Shown: piece after piece, positions 5,186 to 9,314 of the stretch | Numbering within the stretch: the stretch's first letter is position 1 | Layout of the letters: each line of letters starts with the position of its first letter | NCBI GenBank assembly: GCA_019090565.1 | Contig: JAHRVS010000039.1 | Coordinates: 1-9,314 of the forward strand | Direction of reading: 5' to 3' | Source of the DNA: Gammaproteobacteria bacterium | GTDB lineage: Bacteria > Pseudomonadota > Gammaproteobacteria > Pseudomonadales > UBA3067 | DNA: 9,314 bases | Notes under the pieces: model-generated | Databases searched by the model: none | What the model was told of the DNA's origin: nothing | What the model saw: only the letters and a program-made list of their open reading frames with translations | Translations under genes and position numbers: made by a program

Positions 5186-7762
5186 TTATTCGCCCCTCTC
5201 CTGTCGCCGTTTTGTGTAGCGAGTTGGTAGCTCTTTAATCGGGTCATCTGGCCAAGGATGACGAGGATAACGCCCCTTCATGTCTTTCTTTATTTCCGTA
5301 TAACTATTTTGCCAAAATCCTGCCAAATCTTGCGTCACCTGAAGAGGGCGCTGTGCGGGTGATAAAAGGTGAAGCAGTAACTTCAAGTTCCCATTTAGAA
5401 TATTCGGCGTTTCGACACAACCAAACATTTCCTGGAGTTTAACGGCAAGAACCGGAGGCGACTGAGAATAGTCAATGCGGATATTCGAACCACTGGGAGC
5501 TTTATAAAAACAAGGGGCTAAATTTTCAAGCTGCTGCGGCAAGGGCCAGGCCAATTGGTCTTTTAAAATCGAGGCCATATTTAACTTAGACAGACCTTTG
5601 AGCGAGTTAACCGAATCTAGGTACGGCGCCAACCAAGTTTCCAGTGAGTTTAACAAGGCTTGATCAGAAAAATCAGGCCACTGTGCATTGCTCTGCTGAT
5701 AGGTAAAAACCAAGTTCACACGCGCTCGCCACTGGTGTAATTCTGTCGTCCAAGGCAGGCAGTCTAGGCCTTTTTTTCTGATCAATTTTATCAAGGCCGC
5801 ACATTTTTCTTCATTTGGGACTTGATCTAATGCAGCCCTATGCAAAACAATCTGTCCAACCCTGCTTTGTTTTTCAGCCACAAAACGTTCTGTACGGTGA
5901 TCCCAGTCTACCACATCATCTACCTGTACCTGGCCTAGCAGCTCACTCGAGAATAGAGATGGGTTTAATGTAGCAGCGAGATAAATTTTATTTTGACCGG
6001 TCTTGCTTGGGTTGCCACCCGTTTCTGCCACCACCAACCATTCTTCTTGAGACAGGCTATCTTCTGCTGAAAGCTCCAGCCCTGAGCCACCACTAAGCTG
6101 CCAACTCGATGCTTGTCCTGCACCACTTGACGCGGATCGACGCTTGGCGATTCGGTCGGGAAAGGCGCAGGCGACCAGAAAGCCGAGCGCATCACTGGGT
6201 TGAACATCCCTCCCTGACGAGAGAGCTTGGCCTTTCAGCTTTCTGCGATAGTGAGATGCCTGCTGCTGCACTCGCCTCAGCCATGGCTTGTGCCCAGGTT
6301 CACAGCGAAGTTTTCCTTGAAGTGTTTGCATGCGTAGAGCTAAATCTACGCCTTGTTGGCGAAAGGGGTCACGCTCGGCAAGCAGAGCCGCCAACAAAGC
6401 CCCTTCATTCTCTAGGTCATTTTTCTGTGCGCATAAAAGCATATGAGCCAATCGGGGATGAAGCGGTAACACCGTCATAGCCTTGCCATGGTGCGTTAAT
6501 ACCGGCTCACCTAGCGGGCCACGCTTTTCAATGGCGCCCAGACAAAGCAGCAAATCAAGTGCTTGATCAAAGGGTCCCTTGGGCGGTGAATCCAACCATT
6601 CCAACTCATCGGGGCTCGACACACCCCAACTTAATAGTTGTAGTGCCAAAGAACAGAGGTCTGCCTGAAGGATTTCAGGGCTATCGAAAGGAGACAGGCC
6701 TCGGTGTTGACTTTCGCTCCACAGGCGATAACAAACGCCTTCTGATAACCGGCCGGCACGGCCCATTCTCTGCACGCTGGAGGCCTCGGAAATAGATCGG
6801 GTGTGCAGGCGGCTCATTCCATTGTTAGGGTCAAATTCGACCTGGCGTTTCAGTCCGCTGTCCACGACGACGGTGATGCCTTCAATTGTGAGGCTTGTTT
6901 CAGCGATATCAGTACTTAGCACCACTTTTCGTCGGCCTTTCGCGCAAGCTTCAATGGCGCGCTGCTGCTCTCTTAGGGCTAAGGCACCATACAATGGAAT
7001 AATTTCTGTCGTGTCTTTGATTGCACTAGGTAGGCGTGACTCCAGTTGGGATTTCACCCTATGAATTTCACCCTGGCCCGGCAAAAACACCAATACACTA
7101 CCGTGGTGCTCAGTAAGTGCTGTAAGAACTGTTCGCACTACTGGGTCGATAATGGATTGCCTTACACTCGGCTTCACTCCATAAGTTACGTTGACGGGAA
7201 ACATTTTCCCATCACTACTGAGCAGAGGGGCATTATCAAGAAATTGTGCTAGACGCGCGCCATCAAGCGTGGCGGACATTAATAGAATCTTTAAAGGCGA
7301 GGACTCTTCACGAAAAAGCGTCCGGCCTTGCAGGCAAAATGCCAAACCCACATCCGATTCTAAGTGGCGCTCATGAAACTCATCAAAAATCACAATGCCA
7401 ACCGTTTCAAGTGCAGGGTCATCGAGTAACATCCGGGTAAGAATACCTTCTGTGACCACCTCGATTTTTGTTTTCTTCGAAATGCGACTTTCTAGACGTA
7501 CGCGATACCCCACCCGCAGCCCTACCTCTTCACCCAGCAGTGAGGCCATTCGTGTTGCTGTAGCACGTGCAGCCATACGGCGAGGCTGAAGGACAATGAT
7601 TTTTTTATCAGCCAACCACGGTTGGTCGAGTAAGGCAAGCGGAACAAGTGTGGTTTTACCGGCACCTGGAGGTGCCTCTAGAACAAGTTCATTATTAAGG
7701 GAAAGGGTGGACACCAGCTCGGCTAGCACCCGCTTTATGGGTAGATCTGGAAGGTCAATCAA
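5186..7762 (-). CDS. hrpB: ATP-dependent DEAH-box helicase HrpB
   Basis: At 858 residues this is close to the usual 810-840 of HrpB, a bacterial member of the DEAH/RHA helicase group; its physiological RNA substrate is not settled. Helicase motifs appear in order: Walker A PPGAGKTT (31-38), motif Ia LQPRRMAAR (58-66), motif II DEFH (127-130), motif III SAT (163-165), motif V STDIAETSLT (283-292) and motif VI QRMGRAGR (331-338). A helicase-associated region follows (about 360-460), and the C-terminus carries the HrpB-specific block with WQNSYTEIKKDMKGRYPRHP. The frame is closed by a TAA immediately before the TTG at 7762, so TTG is the earliest start. The protein then aligns with the usual HrpB N-terminus, and AGGA lies 9 nt upstream. 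A GTG at codon 12 is the alternative. It leads the epimerase gene with zero gap and probably tadA. Confidence 0.96.
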   Translation of the reverse strand: MIDLPDLPIKRVLAELVSTLSLNNELVLEAPPGAGKTTLVPLALLDQPWLADKKIIVLQPRRMAARATATRMASLLGEEVGLRVGYRVRLESRISKKTKIEVVTEGILTRMLLDDPALETVGIVIFDEFHERHLESDVGLAFCLQGRTLFREESSPLKILLMSATLDGARLAQFLDNAPLLSSDGKMFPVNVTYGVKPSVRQSIIDPVVRTVLTALTEHHGSVLVFLPGQGEIHRVKSQLESRLPSAIKDTTEIIPLYGALALREQQRAIEACAKGRRKVVLSTDIAETSLTIEGITVVVDSGLKRQVEFDPNNGMSRLHTRSISEASSVQRMGRAGRLSEGVCYRLWSESQHRGLSPFDSPEILQADLCSLALQLLSWGVSSPDELEWLDSPPKGPFDQALDLLLCLGAIEKRGPLGEPVLTHHGKAMTVLPLHPRLAHMLLCAQKNDLENEGALLAALLAERDPFRQQGVDLALRMQTLQGKLRCEPGHKPWLRRVQQQASHYRRKLKGQALSSGRDVQPSDALGFLVACAFPDRIAKRRSASSGAGQASSWQLSGGSGLELSAEDSLSQEEWLVVAETGGNPSKTGQNKIYLAATLNPSLFSSELLGQVQVDDVVDWDHRTERFVAEKQSRVGQIVLHRAALDQVPNEEKCAALIKLIRKKGLDCLPWTTELHQWRARVNLVFTYQQSNAQWPDFSDQALLNSLETWLAPYLDSVNSLKGLSKLNMASILKDQLAWPLPQQLENLAPCFYKAPSGSNIRIDYSQSPPVLAVKLQEMFGCVETPNILNGNLKLLLHLLSPAQRPLQVTQDLAGFWQNSYTEIKKDMKGRYPRHPWPDDPIKELPTRYTKRRQERGE

Positions 7763-7767
7763 TTAGA

Positions 7768-7789
7768 GGGGTCCTAGTCATTAAACCCC
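7768..7789 (-). promoter_or_regulatory. Hairpin overlapping the putative hrpB ribosome binding site
   Basis: In the minus-strand transcript GGGGU (7789-7785) can pair with ACCCC (7772-7768), leaving a 12-nt loop. The only plausible Shine-Dalgarno sequence for the TTG at 7762, AGGA (7775-7772), lies at the loop/stem edge and loses its last base to the stem. The same GGGG can instead pair with CCCC farther upstream (7820-7823), which would open this hairpin. That makes a translational switch conceivable. It is an inference from base pairing only. Confidence 0.3.
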
Positions 7790-7852
7790 AATAAATAGGC
7801 TTTGTTGGTCATCAAAATTGGGGGCCTTATTTCAGAGTACTTATAGAAATAA
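7786..7852 (-). repeat. Overlapping inverted repeats in the hrpB leader
   Basis: Three inverted repeats share or abut arms in the spacer upstream of hrpB. TTATTTC/GAAATAA (7827-7833 with 7846-7852) has a 12-nt loop. CCCCAAT/ATTGGGG (7786-7792 with 7817-7823) has a 24-nt loop. AAATAGGC pairs with GCCTTATTT (7793-7800 with 7824-7832) with one bulge. The last two interlock in the order A-B-A'-B', as in an H-type pseudoknot, and the first competes with the last for bases 7827-7832. One of these may also end the upstream sulfotransferase transcript, though U runs are poor. The rest of the spacer (7853-8034) shows nothing I can name. Confidence 0.4.
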
Positions 7853-8034
7853 CATTTACTCACGATAGCTGCGTCATTTCCATACTCAAACCTTTCTGTA
7901 TGGCCAGTACACTGCGACTATCCGCGTGGGATTTATTTAATTCTCACGAAAAATCAAATTTTTCAGTAGCGTCCTTTAATCCAAGCCTCTAGTCCAATCA
8001 AAGTGCTTTCGAAATTGAACTGACCATTTTAGTG

Positions 8035-9174
8035 TCATAAGACATTGCTCATTTCTACGCGCTCAACTTGATCGTCATGCACTGGCAAAGACTTTGAATC
8101 GGGATAAAAAGTTTCCAAAGGATAATGCCCTCCCTTCAGCCTTTCTCTGCAAAAATCCATTATAAACTGCGAACCAGTATCGCTCACATCCTTATACCGC
8201 TCAAGCGTACCCGCCTGCATAAAACGCACTGACTTTAATGACTCCGAAAAAATATTCGGTGAAAACATAGAGAAATGCTCTTCGTGCTCTTTCATGTATT
8301 CGAATGAAGAGCGATGCACCACCTGATCAATTTCTTCTGCACTCAAGTCCATTTCTAGAAAGTCTGCGACCTTTCGAACGGCTCCAGGCAGATCCTTTTT
8401 CATCGATTCATAATGTACGAACAAAACATTGTTATGCTCTTCTGCTCTGCGCCACCAACCTTCTACGTGAGTAGGCCATGAACCCCACAACATGTCCTCG
8501 CTGCAGAACCATTTTATCATTTCATCTCGATCCGGTGCCAGTGGGCCAACAAGCAAATGAAAAAAATCAAAGCAACTGGCGAAACAACTTACCGGATGAC
8601 GGGTCACATAGATATATTTGGCCTTGTCGCTATGGGGGCACAAACTGGCTGGCATGTGCGTTTTTATAATTCGGCTATTTTTTTCACCAACCAACTTCGC
8701 TCGCTCAAAAGGCACGCTGGAGGTCGGTGTGGTTTCAATCCACGGGCTTAACGCATACATATGTCGATAACCTTCATCGCTAAGATCCCCTTTTCCTCTG
8801 TGCAGTACCTCAAAAACAATCTGTTGCATCCAGGTGGTGCCACATTTCATTTGTGTGGCTATAAAAATATCGTTGCTTTGTGGTTGGTAATTGTACGTGA
8901 ACTTATAGGATTTTTTGCTGGACATCATGAGTGGCCCAGTCACTCCCCGATAACGAATCACGGGAAACTTTCTTAATCGAAATGCCTTGGAGACCAGAGC
9001 AAAGAACGGGTAAATAAAGCGGGCATGTTTTTGGATTTTGGCCCGTAAATTACGGCGCTCGGCCAGAGGCAAAGAAAAATAATTATCCCCGCGAGTTTTT
9101 AACTCAAAGTAGAGCATCATCGTGCCCAAATAAGCAAAATAAGCCACTAGTAGAACGAGAAGAAAATCCAACAT
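8035..9174 (-). CDS. Membrane-anchored sulfotransferase-family protein (Sulfotransfer_1 type)
   Basis: This 379-residue protein is a P-loop-like sulfotransferase that would move a sulfuryl group from PAPS to a hydroxyl or amine of an unknown acceptor. One N-terminal membrane helix (about 3-23) precedes a basic linker (about 40-70); the catalytic part starts near residue 100. The 5'-phosphosulfate loop is FIATQMKCGTTWMQ (104-117, with K110), the candidate catalytic histidine is H173 in KTHMP, and the 3'-phosphate site is R192 with S200 (VTRHPVSCFASCF), with the 8-residue spacing of cytosolic SULTs. FVHYESMKKD (252-261) is the usual strand. The late FMRKGxxGDW motif is degenerate: FMQAGTLERY (318-327) lacks the R and K. 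I chose the ATG at 9174 because AAGGA lies about 10 nt upstream and the membrane helix follows; a longer frame from a TTG at 9252 would run through the terminator. It appears monocistronic. Confidence 0.88.
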   Translation of the reverse strand: MLDFLLVLLVAYFAYLGTMMLYFELKTRGDNYFSLPLAERRNLRAKIQKHARFIYPFFALVSKAFRLRKFPVIRYRGVTGPLMMSSKKSYKFTYNYQPQSNDIFIATQMKCGTTWMQQIVFEVLHRGKGDLSDEGYRHMYALSPWIETTPTSSVPFERAKLVGEKNSRIIKTHMPASLCPHSDKAKYIYVTRHPVSCFASCFDFFHLLVGPLAPDRDEMIKWFCSEDMLWGSWPTHVEGWWRRAEEHNNVLFVHYESMKKDLPGAVRKVADFLEMDLSAEEIDQVVHRSSFEYMKEHEEHFSMFSPNIFSESLKSVRFMQAGTLERYKDVSDTGSQFIMDFCRERLKGGHYPLETFYPDSKSLPVHDDQVERVEMSNVL

Positions 9175-9240
9175 TTGATTCCATCCTTTTATTATTGTTT
9201 TTATTAGTATGGTCGGGTAAAGGCTATCATAAAATAGGCA

Positions 9241-9272
9241 AAAAAAACCCAACCGTTTGGTTGGGTTTTTTT
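9241..9272. terminator. Strong symmetrical rho-independent terminator
   Basis: AAAAAAACCCAACC (9241-9254), loop GTTT (9255-9258) and GGTTGGGTTTTTTT (9259-9272) form a perfect 14-bp inverted repeat. Each strand ends in a run of seven T, so it can work both ways. No plus-strand gene precedes it closely. It therefore most likely ends a minus-strand transcript entering from beyond 9314, and it insulates the sulfotransferase gene, whose start is 66 bp farther on. A second small inverted repeat AGCCA/TGGCT (9287-9301) lies beside it. Confidence 0.88.
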
Positions 9273-9314
9273 ATTTTGAACCCGTAAGCCAACTGCTGGC
9301 TCAAGGCATAAACA

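Noticed and set aside
6109..6480. 123-codon plus-strand frame opposite hrpB
   Set aside because: It lies wholly within the well-conserved hrpB frame, and its protein shows no domain-like pattern; it is a by-product of hrpB codon usage.
7900..7992. 30-codon plus-strand frame in the spacer between hrpB and the sulfotransferase gene
   Set aside because: No ribosome binding site, no recognisable composition or motif, and antisense to the expected hrpB leader.
9175..9252. Extension of the sulfotransferase by 26 residues to a TTG at 9252
   Set aside because: The start would lie inside the intrinsic terminator and has no ribosome site, whereas the ATG at 9174 has AAGGA upstream and begins directly with the membrane helix.

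Overview
This window looks like an ordinary chromosomal stretch of a gammaproteobacterium. G+C content is moderate and genes are closely spaced. It holds Prc of the long enterobacterial type (C-terminal DUF3340-like region), HrpB, TadA, a PilZ protein and the first codons of guaB. A marine lineage near Cellvibrionales or a similar order would fit, but that is inference; nothing in the sequence fixes the genus. I see no tRNA, rRNA, insertion sequence, CRISPR array, phage gene or defence island.

Left part (1-1055). The window opens inside guaB (IMP dehydrogenase, minus strand, only the first 23 full codons), with a good sigma70 promoter upstream. Divergent from it is a small unrecognised multi-span membrane protein (265-606) with histidines placed as in haem-b proteins. 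A convergent PilZ-domain protein follows (723-1055, minus), with intact c-di-GMP-binding motifs and an unusual Cys cluster.

Centre (1056-5185). A 459-bp AT-rich spacer separates pilZ from the divergent prc (1515-3647), a periplasmic tail-specific protease with its Ser/Lys dyad. Prc converges on tadA (3735-4238, minus), the tRNA wobble adenosine deaminase. Upstream of tadA, after a 113-bp gap holding a run of ten C and a small hairpin, is a YeeZ-like NAD(P)-binding epimerase family protein (4352-5185, minus).

Right part (5186-9314). The DEAH-box helicase gene hrpB (5186-7762, minus) abuts the epimerase with no gap; both appear to start with TTG. hrpB, the epimerase gene and tadA probably form one transcription unit, two of whose three members act on RNA or are thought to. 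The 272-bp leader before hrpB carries several overlapping, mutually exclusive inverted repeats, the last next to the putative ribosome binding site. Farther upstream lies a monocistronic membrane-anchored sulfotransferase (8035-9174, minus), insulated by a strong symmetrical intrinsic terminator (9241-9272).

Most content is housekeeping. The items most worth a second look are the sulfotransferase with a degenerate RKG motif, the hrpB leader repeats, the His-bearing small membrane protein and the Cys-rich PilZ protein. I found no convincing new multi-gene system.
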